Assembly (NCBI GenBank): GCA_014860355.1
Contig: JACZJV010000024.1
Span: 1-64,000 of the forward strand
Length of the DNA stretch: 64,000 nt
From: Burkholderiales bacterium
GTDB taxonomy: Bacteria; Pseudomonadota; Gammaproteobacteria; Burkholderiales; SG8-39
Direction of reading: 5' to 3'
The position numbers were made by a program, and so were the translations under genes. The notes beneath the pieces were generated by a model. It searched no databases, was not told the DNA's origin, and saw only the letters and a program-made list of their open reading frames with translations. Positions 47,271-56,593 of the stretch are shown one piece after another (position 1 is the first letter of the stretch; each line of letters opens with the position of its first letter).

Positions 47271-48092
47271 ATGACTGCGATTCGAATCTGGCACCAGTCC
47301 GTCAACGAACTGGAGCATCTCGAGGTCTACCGGCGCACGCTGACCGCTCATGCCGTCGCGGTCATGGGCGAGGACGCAGAGGTGGTTTTGCACGGCCTGC
47401 CCCCTGGGTCGTATTCAGGGCTATCAGCGACGGTGGCTCTCAGCAACGCCTATGTCTATCACCGCATACTCGATCGCGTGGTGGAAAACGCCATCGATGC
47501 CGAGCGCGCCGGTTTCGATGCGTTCGTGATCGGATCGTTCAGTGAACCGCTCTTGCGCGAAATCCGTTCCGCCGTCGACATACCGGTGGCATCATTGATG
47601 GAGAGTGCACTGCTGGTCGGCTGTTCGCTCGGCAAGCTGCTCGCGCCGATTTCCAACGCGCCCGCGATCGTGTGGATGGTGAAGACCGCGGTGGAAAAGC
47701 ACGGACTCGGCGCAAGGGTGCTCGAAGTGCAAGCGATCGATCCGCCACTCGACGAACCCGCACTGGCAGCCGCCTACGAACATCCGGCACCCGTGATCGA
47801 CGCCTTCAGGCGGGCGGCGGCTCTGGCGATCGCGAAAGGTGCCGACGTCATCATTCCGGCCGAAGGCGTGCTCGCCGAACTGCTGTATGCACATGGGCTG
47901 CGCGCCGTCGGAGCAGCGCCGGTGATGGACGTGTTGGGCACAACCTGGGCGTATGCGGCCATGCTGGCGCGGCTTTGGTCGCGCACCGGGCTGCGCGTCG
48001 GACGCAGCTGGCATTATCGCCGCGACGATCCCGAACTGATTCAGCGGCTGCATGCGGCCCAGGCGCGGCGCGATACGGCTGCGGGCGAATGA
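47271..48092 (+). CDS. Asp/Glu/hydantoin racemase-fold protein without catalytic cysteines
   Basis: This 273-residue protein resembles the Asp/Glu/hydantoin racemase family: start IRIWHQSVNELEHLEVYRRTL, FDAFVIGSFSEPLLREIRSAVDIPV and KGADVIIPAEGVLAELL. Family members use two cysteines as acid/base pair; here the corresponding sites are Ser89 (GSFSEP) and Ala197 (PAEGV). The only cysteine is C118, in another place. Racemisation by the known two-base mechanism is thus unlikely; isomerase, decarboxylase or binding roles are open. It follows the second MmgE/PrpD gene by 42 bases. Confidence 0.8.
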   Translation: MTAIRIWHQSVNELEHLEVYRRTLTAHAVAVMGEDAEVVLHGLPPGSYSGLSATVALSNAYVYHRILDRVVENAIDAERAGFDAFVIGSFSEPLLREIRSAVDIPVASLMESALLVGCSLGKLLAPISNAPAIVWMVKTAVEKHGLGARVLEVQAIDPPLDEPALAAAYEHPAPVIDAFRRAAALAIAKGADVIIPAEGVLAELLYAHGLRAVGAAPVMDVLGTTWAYAAMLARLWSRTGLRVGRSWHYRRDDPELIQRLHAAQARRDTAAGE

Positions 48093-48220
48093 AGAGTGGT
48101 GGCGCAATGGCGGAACTGGAATATGACGCAGCGGGCAGTTGAGACCGTGACTCTGTGCGCGCCGCGCTTGGCCGGAGAACACAGGCAGGCGCATCTCGCA
48201 CCGGCAAGCGGGATGCCGGC

Positions 48221-49285
48221 GTGAAAGTCGGCAAACGCCTCACTATCGTCGACGTGGCGCGCGCCGCAGGCGTTTCCGTCGGGACTGTTTCGCGCGTGCT
48301 CAATGGGAACGCCAAGGTTCGACCGCTCGCCCGGGACAAGGTCCAGGCCGCGATCAAGGAGCTAGGCTACGCGCCGAATGCGGTGGCGCAGAGCATGCGC
48401 ATCAAATCCACCCATACGATAGGCTGCGTGATCCGCGAGATCAACCTGACCGCTCTGGCAGCGTTTGTCAGGGCGGCACATGATGTGCTGGATGAAGCGG
48501 GCTTTTCCCTGCTGCTGTCGAATTCAGAAGGTCAGCGCGAGCGCGAGAGGGAACTCCTGGCGCGGCTTAGCGGCCGCCGCGCGGACGGGATCATGATCGG
48601 TCCTTACTCTCCGGTGACCGAAGAGTTCGACGCATTTCTGCGCCGCCTGAACGTCCCGATCGTGCTGATCGATCGCGATTTGCCGGCTTGGGCGGACTCG
48701 GTGATGACCGATCATGCCAAGGGCGTGCGCGACGCGACGGAGCACTTGCTCAAGCTCGGGCATCGGCGCATCGCCATCATCACCGGGAGCCCCGCGCTGT
48801 ATCCGGCGCGCGAGCGCATACGCGGCTACGAGGAGGCGCTGCGCTCGCGCCAGCTGGAGCCGGACCCGGCGCTGATCGAAGCATCCAGTTTCCTTCCGGA
48901 CAAGGGCTTTCGCTACACATCGTCGGTGCTGGCCTCGCGCGACCCGCCTACGGCGATCATCGCCGGGGGCATAGGTATGTTGCCGGGGGTACTGCAGGCG
49001 ATCCGGGTCCGCGGTCTGAGCATCCCCGGCGATATCTCCGTCGTCGGGGCGGGAGACTCGGAGCTCTCCGAGCTCTACGCGCCCCCGATCAGCATCCAGC
49101 GCTGGGACCAGGCCGAAATCGGCCGCTTTGCAGCGAACTTGTTGCTCGACCGCATACGCGGGCGCGCCGACGCCGAACCGCGCCACGTGCTGCTGCCTAA
49201 CGAATTTCTCGCACGCGAGTCCACGGGTCCGGTGAAGCACGCGGGGGGGCTGGGCAAGATTGCGGACCGGGTTTCCGGGGCATGA
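48221..49285 (+). CDS. LacI-family transcriptional regulator
   Basis: This 354-residue repressor-type protein has an N-terminal helix-turn-helix and hinge (TIVDVARAAGVSVGTVSRVL, then NGNAKVRPLARDKVQAAIKE) and a periplasmic-binding-protein-like effector domain (IMIGPYSPVTEEFDAF, DHAKGVRDATEHLLKLGHRRI, TAIIAGGIGMLPGVLQAI). A GTG at 48221 was chosen as start; a GTG at 48155 would add an unlikely basic leader. Lying inside the catabolic operon, it most likely senses the imported compound or a CoA-free intermediate and binds the palindrome at 36328-36337. Confidence 0.9.
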   Translation: MKVGKRLTIVDVARAAGVSVGTVSRVLNGNAKVRPLARDKVQAAIKELGYAPNAVAQSMRIKSTHTIGCVIREINLTALAAFVRAAHDVLDEAGFSLLLSNSEGQRERERELLARLSGRRADGIMIGPYSPVTEEFDAFLRRLNVPIVLIDRDLPAWADSVMTDHAKGVRDATEHLLKLGHRRIAIITGSPALYPARERIRGYEEALRSRQLEPDPALIEASSFLPDKGFRYTSSVLASRDPPTAIIAGGIGMLPGVLQAIRVRGLSIPGDISVVGAGDSELSELYAPPISIQRWDQAEIGRFAANLLLDRIRGRADAEPRHVLLPNEFLARESTGPVKHAGGLGKIADRVSGA

Positions 49286-49343
49286 CCGGGCAAGGGCGGA
49301 TTGCACTATTCGGCATTTCTAGCTAGCGTAAAGGAGCGAATCG

Positions 49344-50405
49344 ATGAGTCTATGGATGAGTGATCTGCCGCGCAAGTCGCAGCAGTTCGGGCGCATATTC
49401 CCGCCCAACCGCGAGTGGTTGCAGAAGCAGCCGGCCGAAGAGATCATCGAACCGGACCTGCCCATCGTCGATACCCATCACCATCTCTGGGATTTTCCCA
49501 ACAACCGCTACCTCCTGGAGGAATTTCTCGGCGATCTGCGGTCGGGGCACAATATCGTCGCCACGGTGTTCGTCGAATGCCAGTCCATGCACCGCCAGGG
49601 CGGACCCCTCGAAATGCGGCCGGTCGGCGAAACAGAATTTGTCGCGGGGATCGCGGCAATGTGCGACAGCGGCAAATACGGCGCCACCCGCGTGGCGCAA
49701 GGCATCGTGGGCTTTGCAGATCTTGCGCTGGGCGCGCGCGTGCGGCCGGTGCTGGAAGCGCATATTTCGGCCGGCGGCGGCCGTTTCCGCGGAATCCGCT
49801 ACGCCGCCGGCTGGGACGCAAGCGAAGTGATCGGCAACAGCCACGGCGTCACCGAAGCGCATCTGTATCAGCGTCCGGCGGTGCGCGAAGGGTTGAGGTG
49901 CCTGGAATCGCTCGATCTTGCCTTTGACGCATGGGTTTTCCATACGCAGCTTGCCGATGTGATAGAGGTGGCTGGGGCTTTCCCCGGGCTTAGCATCATC
50001 ATGGGGCATGTCGGCGGGCCGCTCGGGTACGGTCCGTATCAGGGCAGACGCGATGAAGTCTTCACATCGTGGAAGGCCTCGATGAAGGAGCTTGCGCAGC
50101 ACGCCAATGTCGTGGTCAAACTCGGCGGCATGCTGATGCGGCTGGCTGCCTACGACTACCTTGAACTGTCGGCGCCGCCATCCTCTTTGGAACTGGCGGC
50201 GCACTGGCGCCCGTACATAGAGACCTGCATCGAATTTTTCGGCGCCGATCGATGCATGTTCGAAAGCAATTTTCCTGTCGAAAAGATGGGTACCGGCTAT
50301 GCCACCCTGTGGAATGCATACAAGCGCATCGCGCAGGTCGCCTCGGAGAGTGAAAAGCGGGCGATGTTCAGCGCTACGGCGCGCCGTGTCTACCGGCTGG
50401 ATTGA
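49344..50405 (+). CDS. Amidohydrolase-family (PF04909-type) metal hydrolase
   Basis: This 353-residue TIM-barrel enzyme has the metal motif VDTHHHLWDFPNN (HxH) near residue 44, then RGIRYAAGWD, FHTQLADVIEVAGAFPGLSIIMGHVGGP with a later histidine, VVVKLGGMLMRL and the aspartate/glutamate region FFGADRCMFESNFPVEKM. Relatives include 2-pyrone-4,6-dicarboxylate lactonase, L-fuconolactonase and decarboxylases. Lactone hydrolysis fits the catabolic setting but is an inference. GGAG precedes the ATG. It lies 58 bases after the lacI-type gene. Confidence 0.87.
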   Translation: MSLWMSDLPRKSQQFGRIFPPNREWLQKQPAEEIIEPDLPIVDTHHHLWDFPNNRYLLEEFLGDLRSGHNIVATVFVECQSMHRQGGPLEMRPVGETEFVAGIAAMCDSGKYGATRVAQGIVGFADLALGARVRPVLEAHISAGGGRFRGIRYAAGWDASEVIGNSHGVTEAHLYQRPAVREGLRCLESLDLAFDAWVFHTQLADVIEVAGAFPGLSIIMGHVGGPLGYGPYQGRRDEVFTSWKASMKELAQHANVVVKLGGMLMRLAAYDYLELSAPPSSLELAAHWRPYIETCIEFFGADRCMFESNFPVEKMGTGYATLWNAYKRIAQVASESEKRAMFSATARRVYRLD

Positions 50406-50518
50406 GCGCGGCCGCAGGCGGTGCGCATGGCCCGGCCGTCGGGCCGCGGGCTGTGTAGCCCCTGCGGCTGGCGGTGGGAAGACTGATGAATATGTCAAAA
50501 CGAGCGAAGGATAGAACC

Positions 50519-51316
50519 ATGGAACTGCCGAAGTACGAGACCCTCAAGACTGAAATGGCTGCGCCGCATGTGCTGCTGGCCACCCTCAACCGGCCGGAAC
50601 TGGGCAATGCGATCAATACCCAGATGGGGCACGATTTTCTCGACCTGTGGACACGCCTGACCGAGGATGCGGGTGACATCCGCTGCGTGGTGCTGACCGG
50701 AGCGGGCGAAAAGATCTTCTGCGCCGGCGGCGACTTGAAGGAGCGCAACGGCATGACGCGCGAGCAATGGGTGCGCCAGCACCAGCTGTTCGAGCGCCAG
50801 TACTGGACCCTGGTCGACCTGCCCGTGCCGGTGATCGCCGCGGTCAACGGCCACGCCTATGCCGGCGGCCTGGAGACCGCGCTCACCTGTGATTTCATCT
50901 ACGCGGTAAAGACGGCACGCTTCGCGCTGACCGAAGTAAGCCTGGGCATCATGCCCGGCGCCGGCGGCACGCAGAACCTGCCGCGCGCCGTGGGCGAACG
51001 CCGCGCCAAGGAGATCATCATGACCGCGCGCCCCTTCAGCGCGCAGCAGGCCTACGAATGGGGCGTGGTCAACGAACTGTGCGAAGCGGCGGATCTGATG
51101 CCCAGGGTGCTCGACACGGCGCGCGCCATCGCCGGGAATGCGCCGCTGTCGATCCGCCAGGTGAAGAAATCGGTGCGTTTCGGCATGCAGATGGAGATCA
51201 AGACCGCCTACCGCTTCGAGGTCGAGGCCTACAACCATCTGGTCGAGACCGAGGACCGCTACGAGGGGATCAGGGCCTTCAATGAAAAGCGCAAGCCCCG
51301 GTTCAAGGGAAAATGA
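50519..51316 (+). CDS. Enoyl-CoA hydratase/isomerase (crotonase family)
   Basis: This 265-residue crotonase hydrates enoyl-CoA. The oxyanion-hole and CoA regions are visible in GEKIFCAGGDLKERN and VNGHAYAGGLETALTCDFIYA; the two catalytic glutamates of the hydratase type are both present (GGLETA and TEVSLGIMPGAGGTQN). The ATG at 50519 has AAGGA upstream; earlier in-frame starts to 50474 are weaker. HMG-CoA-lyase family gene starts one base after the stop codon, so the two steps are tightly coupled. A 113-base gap separates it from the amidohydrolase gene. Confidence 0.92.
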   Translation: MELPKYETLKTEMAAPHVLLATLNRPELGNAINTQMGHDFLDLWTRLTEDAGDIRCVVLTGAGEKIFCAGGDLKERNGMTREQWVRQHQLFERQYWTLVDLPVPVIAAVNGHAYAGGLETALTCDFIYAVKTARFALTEVSLGIMPGAGGTQNLPRAVGERRAKEIIMTARPFSAQQAYEWGVVNELCEAADLMPRVLDTARAIAGNAPLSIRQVKKSVRFGMQMEIKTAYRFEVEAYNHLVETEDRYEGIRAFNEKRKPRFKGK

Positions 51317-51317
51317 G

Positions 51318-52274
51318 ATGAAAAATTTCGATGTCAGCGTACGTGAGGTGGGCCTGCGCGACGGCCTGCAAATCCATCCGACTTTCATGCCCACCGCAAG
51401 CAAGATCGCCTGGATAGAAGCCGCGGCCGCTGCCGGCGTGGGCGAAATCGAAGTGACCTCGTTTGTGCCGCCGAAGCTTCTTCCGCAGTTCCTCGACGCC
51501 GAGGAAGTCAGCAGGCGCGCCCTGGCAGTCCCGGGGCTGACGGTGGCGGCGTTGATCCCCAACTCCAGGGGAGCCGAGCGCGGTCTCGCGCTGGGTGTGC
51601 ACAAGCTCAATTTCGTCATGTCGGTGAGCAGGACGCACAATCTCAACAACGTGCGGCGCGAGCGCGAGGAATCGGTGGCCGATTTCCGCAAGATCGTGGA
51701 ACTGGTCAAGGCGCAGCCCGGCGCGCGGCGTCCGCGCATCGTCGGCGGGCTCTCCACCGCACTGGGTTGTTCCTTCGAGGGCCGGATTGCGGTCGCCGAT
51801 GTGGTCAAGTACGCGCTGCTGCTGGCCGAGGCGGGCGCCGACGAACTGGTGGTCGCCGATACCGTAGGTTACGCCGACCCGGCGCAGGTGCGCGCCGTGT
51901 TCAAGGCGGTAATGGCGGAGGTCGGCACGCTGCCACTCGCCGCCCATTTTCACGACACCCGCGGCACCGGCCTCGCCAACGTCGATGCCGCGCTCGAGTG
52001 CGGCGTGCGTGCCTTCGATGCTTCGCTCGCAGGCCTTGGGGGCTGTCCGTTCGCGCCGGGAGCGACCGGCAACATCGTCATGGACGACCTGTGCTTCATG
52101 CTCGATTCGATGGGGCTCACCACCGGCGTGGACCTGCACAAACTGCTGGCGGTGCGCGAGATCGTGCGCGCGGCGCTGCCCGACATCGAGATGCATGGTG
52201 CGCTCGCTCGCGCCGGACTGCCGCGCAACTACCAGTCGGCGAGCGAGCGCGCCGCTGCGGCGGCCGCCGCATGA
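51318..52274 (+). CDS. HMG-CoA lyase-family (DRE-TIM) enzyme
   Basis: This 318-residue enzyme cleaves a 3-hydroxy-3-methylglutaryl-CoA-like substrate into an acyl-CoA and a keto acid. It has VREVGLRDGLQ with the catalytic Arg-Asp pair (R14, D15), the metal histidines in LAAHFHDTRGTGLAN and the cysteine loop AGLGGCPFAPGATGN. Relatives with other substrates include citramalyl-CoA lyases. It ends in a poly-Ala tail and overlaps the thiolase-like gene by four bases. C-C cleavage here probably yields acetyl-CoA or propionyl-CoA. Confidence 0.9.
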   Translation: MKNFDVSVREVGLRDGLQIHPTFMPTASKIAWIEAAAAAGVGEIEVTSFVPPKLLPQFLDAEEVSRRALAVPGLTVAALIPNSRGAERGLALGVHKLNFVMSVSRTHNLNNVRREREESVADFRKIVELVKAQPGARRPRIVGGLSTALGCSFEGRIAVADVVKYALLLAEAGADELVVADTVGYADPAQVRAVFKAVMAEVGTLPLAAHFHDTRGTGLANVDAALECGVRAFDASLAGLGGCPFAPGATGNIVMDDLCFMLDSMGLTTGVDLHKLLAVREIVRAALPDIEMHGALARAGLPRNYQSASERAAAAAAA

Positions 52275-53407
52275 GCACGCCGATCAATGCGGCCCTGAGC
52301 CGCAGCGTCGCGGTAGTGGGGGTGGGCAATGCGCCCTATGGATCCTTTCCCGACAAGGACGAATACGCCTTGGCGGCGGAAGCGTTCACTCAGGCGCTGC
52401 AGGACAGCGGACTGGAAAAGTCGCAGATCGACGGCATCGGCGTGTGCCGAATTCCCTCGTACGCGCGCATGGGCGAGGTGCTGGGCATCGACCCGCGCTG
52501 GACGTTGACCTTGCCTGCGCACGGCCGCATGTCGGGCATTTCCATAGTCGAGGCGCTGGCCGCACTGCACTCGGGAATTGCCGCGTATATCGTGCTGCTG
52601 TATTCCAATATCGGCCGCTCGCGCCGGATGAATTACGGCGGCGACGAAATGCCGAACGTATGGGATCCTTGGGGCTTCACCTCCCCCGGCGCGGGACATG
52701 CGATGATGTTCCGACGGCACATGGAGCTATACGGCACCACGACCCGGCAGCTCGCCGAGATATCGGTGGCTTTCCGCAAGCACGCCTGCCTCAATCCGGA
52801 TGCGGTCATGAAAAAGCCGATCTCGATAGACGATCATGAGAACTCGCGCCCGATCACCGCACCGCTCAGGCTGCTCGATTACTGCCAGATCAACGACGGG
52901 GCCTGCTGCATGATACTCACGACGGCCGAGCGCGCACGCGATCTGCGCCGTCCGCCCGTTTATATCGCCGGCGTAGGCGCACGCGATAATTTCCGCGATT
53001 CCTCATTGCCGAATTTCTCCGCGGATTTCTGGTACGCGGCACTGCAGGATGTGGCGGAGCAGGCCTATACGATGGCCGGCCTGGGCACGCAGGACGTGAA
53101 CGCCCTGATGGCTTACGACAATTTCAGCCCGACGGTGCTGTTCAGCCTGGAGGGCCTGGGTTTCTGCAAACGCGGTGAATCGGGCGCGTTTGTGGAGGGC
53201 GGCAGGCTGGCGCTGGGAGGTGCGCTGCCGAGCAATACCGATGGCGGACATTTGTCCAATTCTTACATGCAGGGATGGGCGCTCAACGTCGAATCCGTAC
53301 GGCAGCTGCGCGGCGAATTGGGTGCGCGGCAGGTGGCCGGCTGCAAGGTGGTTCAATATGTGGCCGCCACCCCCTGCACGCGCTCGATAATCTATACCCT
53401 TGACTGA
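52271..53407 (+). CDS. Thiolase-superfamily protein (SCP2/lipid-transfer type) without nucleophilic cysteine
   Basis: This 378-residue protein has the SCP2-type thiolase fold: SVAVVGVGNAPYGSFPDKDE, a middle HMELYGTTTRQLAEISVAFR, KKPISIDDHENSRPITAPLRLLD-type region, and a C-terminal histidine loop NTDGGHLSNSYMQGW. The N-terminal nucleophile of CxSG is replaced: the site reads RMSG (Arg86). Such proteins paired with a DUF35 partner include Ltp2-type aldolases that cleave by retro-aldol reaction. The DUF35 gene follows 11 bases later, which supports a complex. Confidence 0.9.
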   Translation: MSTPINAALSRSVAVVGVGNAPYGSFPDKDEYALAAEAFTQALQDSGLEKSQIDGIGVCRIPSYARMGEVLGIDPRWTLTLPAHGRMSGISIVEALAALHSGIAAYIVLLYSNIGRSRRMNYGGDEMPNVWDPWGFTSPGAGHAMMFRRHMELYGTTTRQLAEISVAFRKHACLNPDAVMKKPISIDDHENSRPITAPLRLLDYCQINDGACCMILTTAERARDLRRPPVYIAGVGARDNFRDSSLPNFSADFWYAALQDVAEQAYTMAGLGTQDVNALMAYDNFSPTVLFSLEGLGFCKRGESGAFVEGGRLALGGALPSNTDGGHLSNSYMQGWALNVESVRQLRGELGARQVAGCKVVQYVAATPCTRSIIYTLD

Positions 53408-53418
53408 GCGCAATTTGA

Positions 53419-53856
53419 ATGGATACCTTGAAGATGAACAATGCGAGCGCGTACACCAAGCCCCTGCCCAGACCCGACCCTGAACTGAAACCTTTCTGGG
53501 ATTTTGCTCGTCTGGGGCAATTCGCCGCGCAGCGCTGCCGCGATTGCGCGCATGTGCATTTTCCACCGGGCCCGGTGTGCCCGGCCTGTCTCAGCAGCAG
53601 CCAAGAATGGTTCGCCACCAGCGGCAGGGGAACACTGTTTTCATGGGTTGCGTTCCATCATCCATACTGGGACTGCGTGAAACCGGCGCTGCCCTACAAC
53701 GTGGTGATGGTGCAGCTCGAGGAGGGACCGCTCATCGCCAGCAATCTGGTCGACGAGAATCTGCAAGGGCTGAAACTCGGTATGGCGGTCGAGGCGGTAT
53801 TCGAGGCGATACCGGGGGACATGTACCTACCCAAGTTCAAGCTCCGTGCCCGCTGA
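53419..53856 (+). CDS. DUF35 OB-fold zinc-ribbon protein, partner of the thiolase-like enzyme
   Basis: This 145-residue protein has a rubredoxin-like zinc site C40-x2-C43 and C54-x2-C57 (QRCRDCAHVHFPPGPVCPAC) followed by an OB fold (FATSGRGTLFSWVAFHHP, then VVMVQLEEGPLIASNLV). DUF35 proteins bind CoA substrates and complete the active site of thiolase-like partners, as in BbsAB and the Ltp2 aldolase complexes. It is adjacent to and co-directional with such a partner here. Confidence 0.9.
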   Translation: MDTLKMNNASAYTKPLPRPDPELKPFWDFARLGQFAAQRCRDCAHVHFPPGPVCPACLSSSQEWFATSGRGTLFSWVAFHHPYWDCVKPALPYNVVMVQLEEGPLIASNLVDENLQGLKLGMAVEAVFEAIPGDMYLPKFKLRAR

Positions 53857-53863
53857 AGCCTGC

Positions 53864-56464
53864 ATGTCGACGCCGCAGGCTGCCGCCGGCAGGCCTGGCA
53901 TGCTGTCAGGGATTCGCGTCGTCGAACTCGCCGACGAACTCGGCGAATACTGCGGCCTGCTGCTGGCCGGGCTGGGCGCCGATGTCATCAAGGTTGAACC
54001 GCCCGATGGCAGCCCGACCCGGCGCATCGGCCCCTACTACGGCGATCAGCCGGATCCGGAAAAATCGCTGTACTTCTGGAACTACAATCGCGCGAAACGT
54101 TCGGTTGCGCTCGACCCGGGCCGCGCCGACGGACGCGATGCCCTGCTAAGGCTGCTGCAGGACGCCGATGTGCTGTTGGACGCGAGCTGCGGCGCGGTCA
54201 ATTCCGCTCTGGCGCTAAGCCGCGGACAATTGGCGCAGCGTTTCCCCTCGCTAGTCGTCGCGCGTATCACACCATTCGGCGATACCGGGCCGTGGAAGGA
54301 TTTCAAGGGCTCGGACCTCGTCCACCTCGCGCTCGGCGGAGTCATGATGAATTGCGGGTACGATCCGGACCCGAGCGGCGGCTACGAGCTGCCGCCGATC
54401 GCACCGCAGGTATGGCATGCCTATCACATCACCGGCGAGCAGCTGGCCGTCGGCATAGTCGCGGCACTGCTGCACCGCGAGCGCAGCGGCGAAGGCCAGG
54501 ACGTATCCTGTGCCGTGCACGAGGCGGTCTCCAAGAACACGGAGATCGACCTGATGTCCTGGGTGATGCGGCACGCACCTATCTACCGGCAAACCTGCCG
54601 CCACGCTGCGGAGGAGCCGGGCCGGGTACCCAGCATCAGCCACACGAAGGACGGGCGCTGGTTCATGACTTGGGGGGTATCGGCCCGAGACGAGGCCAAT
54701 CTGCTGCCGTTTCTGCAGCGCTACGGCATGGCGGCGGACCTGCAGAAACCACCAGCGGACGCGGACTTGTCGGCGCGCAGCGTTCCCGGAACCTCGGCGG
54801 GCGACGAGCGCAGCTCGCACCGGCTGGAGGTGATCCAGCGTTTCGTGCGCGCGCACTGCTACGCGAATGTCCCATGGCGCGAAGCGCAGGATGCGGGGCT
54901 CCTGTGGGCGCCGTTGCGCAAGCCCCACGAAAATGCCTTCGACACGCATTGGCTGCAGCGGCAAAGCTTCTGCGATGTGGAGCATCCGGAACTGGGGCGC
55001 TCGTTTCGCTATCCCACGAGCAAGTGGCTGAGCAACGCTACCAGCTGGCAGGTCGGGCAGCGTGCGCCGCTGCTGGGTGAGCACAACGCCGAAGTGCTCG
55101 GCGACGTCCCCTGGCGTTCGCAGCGGATAGTGGCGCGGGAGCGCGCCGCGGGATCGTCCACTGCGCGCCACCCCAAGCTTTCCGCGCGCGGCCGGCCATT
55201 CGCGCTCCAGGGCATACGCATTCTGGATTTCTCCTGGTTTCTTGCTTCCGCCGGCGGCACGCGCTTCGTTGCCGCGCTGGGCGCCGAGAGCATCAAAGTG
55301 GAATGGAAGGCCAATCCGGACACCCGCCTGGCCGCCATGGCGCCGATAGGCGGCCGGGCCGCGCGCGAGCGCGCGACGGCGCCGCTGCCCGGCGTCAGCG
55401 ATGCGGACATGGGGGGACAGTTCAATAACAAGAACTCGGGCAAGCGCGGACTTTCGCTCAATATTCGCCATCCCAAAGGGCTGGAAATCGCCAAGCAACT
55501 CGTGCGCATTTCGGATGTAGTGGCGGAAGGCTTTTCTCCGGGTGTACTGGAACGCCTGGGTCTGGGCTACGAGGTCATGAAGGCGTTGCGCCCCGACATC
55601 ATTTACGTGCAACAGTCCGGCATGGGGGGCAAGGGCACTTACGGGCGATTCCGTACCGTCGGTCCGGTGGCCGCATCCTTTGCGGGCAGCTCCGATATGT
55701 CGGGTTTGCCCGAGCCGGCGATGCCGGCGGGATGGGGCTATTCCTATCTGGACTGGATGGGCGCCTACAGTTTCGCCCTGGCCACCCTGGGAGCGCTGTA
55801 TCACCGCGAGCGCACCGGCGAAGGCCAGATGATCGACTCGTCGCAGTGCGAAACCGGCCTGTTCCTCTGCGGCACCACAGTGCTGGATTATTTTGCGAAC
55901 GGCCGCGAGTGGTCCCGCTACGGCAATCGCTCCCCCTACAAGCCGGCTGCGCCGCACGGCGCTTATCGCTGCGCGGGCGACGATCGCTGGCTAGCGATTG
56001 CCTGCTTTGACGAGGCGCAGTGGACAGCGCTGACCCGGCTTGCAGACCGCCCTGAATGGGCGACGGATCCCCGCTATACGACACTGCAAGCGCGGCTGCT
56101 GCATCAGGACGCGCTCGACGCGGCACTGACCTCCTGGACCCGGCAGCAGGACGCATATCCACTCATGCTGCGGCTGCAGGCAGCCGGGGTACCGGCCGGT
56201 GTGTGCCAGACGGCACAGGATCGCTGCGAGCATGATCCGCAGCTCGCCGCGCTCGACTGGCTGACCGAAGTCAGCGGAACCAAGATCGGCAGGTGGCCGG
56301 TGCCGGAGCTGCCGATGAAACTGAGCGCCACACCCGCGTACATCGGCGGGCCCATAGACCGGGGTGCGCCCTGTTATGGCGAAGACAATGAGTATGTACT
56401 CGGCGAACTGCTGGGATATTCCACGCGCGACATCGCCGGATTAGTCGAAGACAGCGTAATCTGA
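53864..56464 (+). CDS. Tandem double-domain family III CoA-transferase (DddD-like architecture)
   Basis: This 866-residue protein consists of two consecutive CaiB/Frc-type domains (about 10-410 and 440-860). Domain 1 starts LSGIRVVELADELGEYCGLL, LAGLGADVIKVEPPDG; the site of the catalytic Asp is Tyr187 (HAYHITGEQ). Domain 2 starts LQGIRILDFSWFLASAGGTR and keeps the aspartate, D630 (SYLDWMGAY). This layout, a degenerate first and active second half, is that of DddD, but the DMSP transport and oxidation genes are absent, so that substrate is not claimed. Intramolecular pairing replaces the usual homodimer. GTG 53846 is an alternative start; no clear ribosome site distinguishes them. Confidence 0.9.
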   Translation: MSTPQAAAGRPGMLSGIRVVELADELGEYCGLLLAGLGADVIKVEPPDGSPTRRIGPYYGDQPDPEKSLYFWNYNRAKRSVALDPGRADGRDALLRLLQDADVLLDASCGAVNSALALSRGQLAQRFPSLVVARITPFGDTGPWKDFKGSDLVHLALGGVMMNCGYDPDPSGGYELPPIAPQVWHAYHITGEQLAVGIVAALLHRERSGEGQDVSCAVHEAVSKNTEIDLMSWVMRHAPIYRQTCRHAAEEPGRVPSISHTKDGRWFMTWGVSARDEANLLPFLQRYGMAADLQKPPADADLSARSVPGTSAGDERSSHRLEVIQRFVRAHCYANVPWREAQDAGLLWAPLRKPHENAFDTHWLQRQSFCDVEHPELGRSFRYPTSKWLSNATSWQVGQRAPLLGEHNAEVLGDVPWRSQRIVARERAAGSSTARHPKLSARGRPFALQGIRILDFSWFLASAGGTRFVAALGAESIKVEWKANPDTRLAAMAPIGGRAARERATAPLPGVSDADMGGQFNNKNSGKRGLSLNIRHPKGLEIAKQLVRISDVVAEGFSPGVLERLGLGYEVMKALRPDIIYVQQSGMGGKGTYGRFRTVGPVAASFAGSSDMSGLPEPAMPAGWGYSYLDWMGAYSFALATLGALYHRERTGEGQMIDSSQCETGLFLCGTTVLDYFANGREWSRYGNRSPYKPAAPHGAYRCAGDDRWLAIACFDEAQWTALTRLADRPEWATDPRYTTLQARLLHQDALDAALTSWTRQQDAYPLMLRLQAAGVPAGVCQTAQDRCEHDPQLAALDWLTEVSGTKIGRWPVPELPMKLSATPAYIGGPIDRGAPCYGEDNEYVLGELLGYSTRDIAGLVEDSVI

Positions 56465-56593
56465 GAACGAGTAAATTGCTTTACAGGGGCGGAACTACGG
56501 TAGCAGGGCGGTGTCGGTGTGTGTGCATATCCGAACGCTTCCGGGCTCGATGTGCCGCCTAGGCCCACTGATTCTTCCTACCATGAGTTTCTT

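Noticed and set aside
53864-56464. Direct assignment of the tandem CoA-transferase as DMSP CoA-transferase/lyase DddD
   Set aside because: Only architecture and residue pattern agree; the usual DMSP transporter and oxidation genes are missing.
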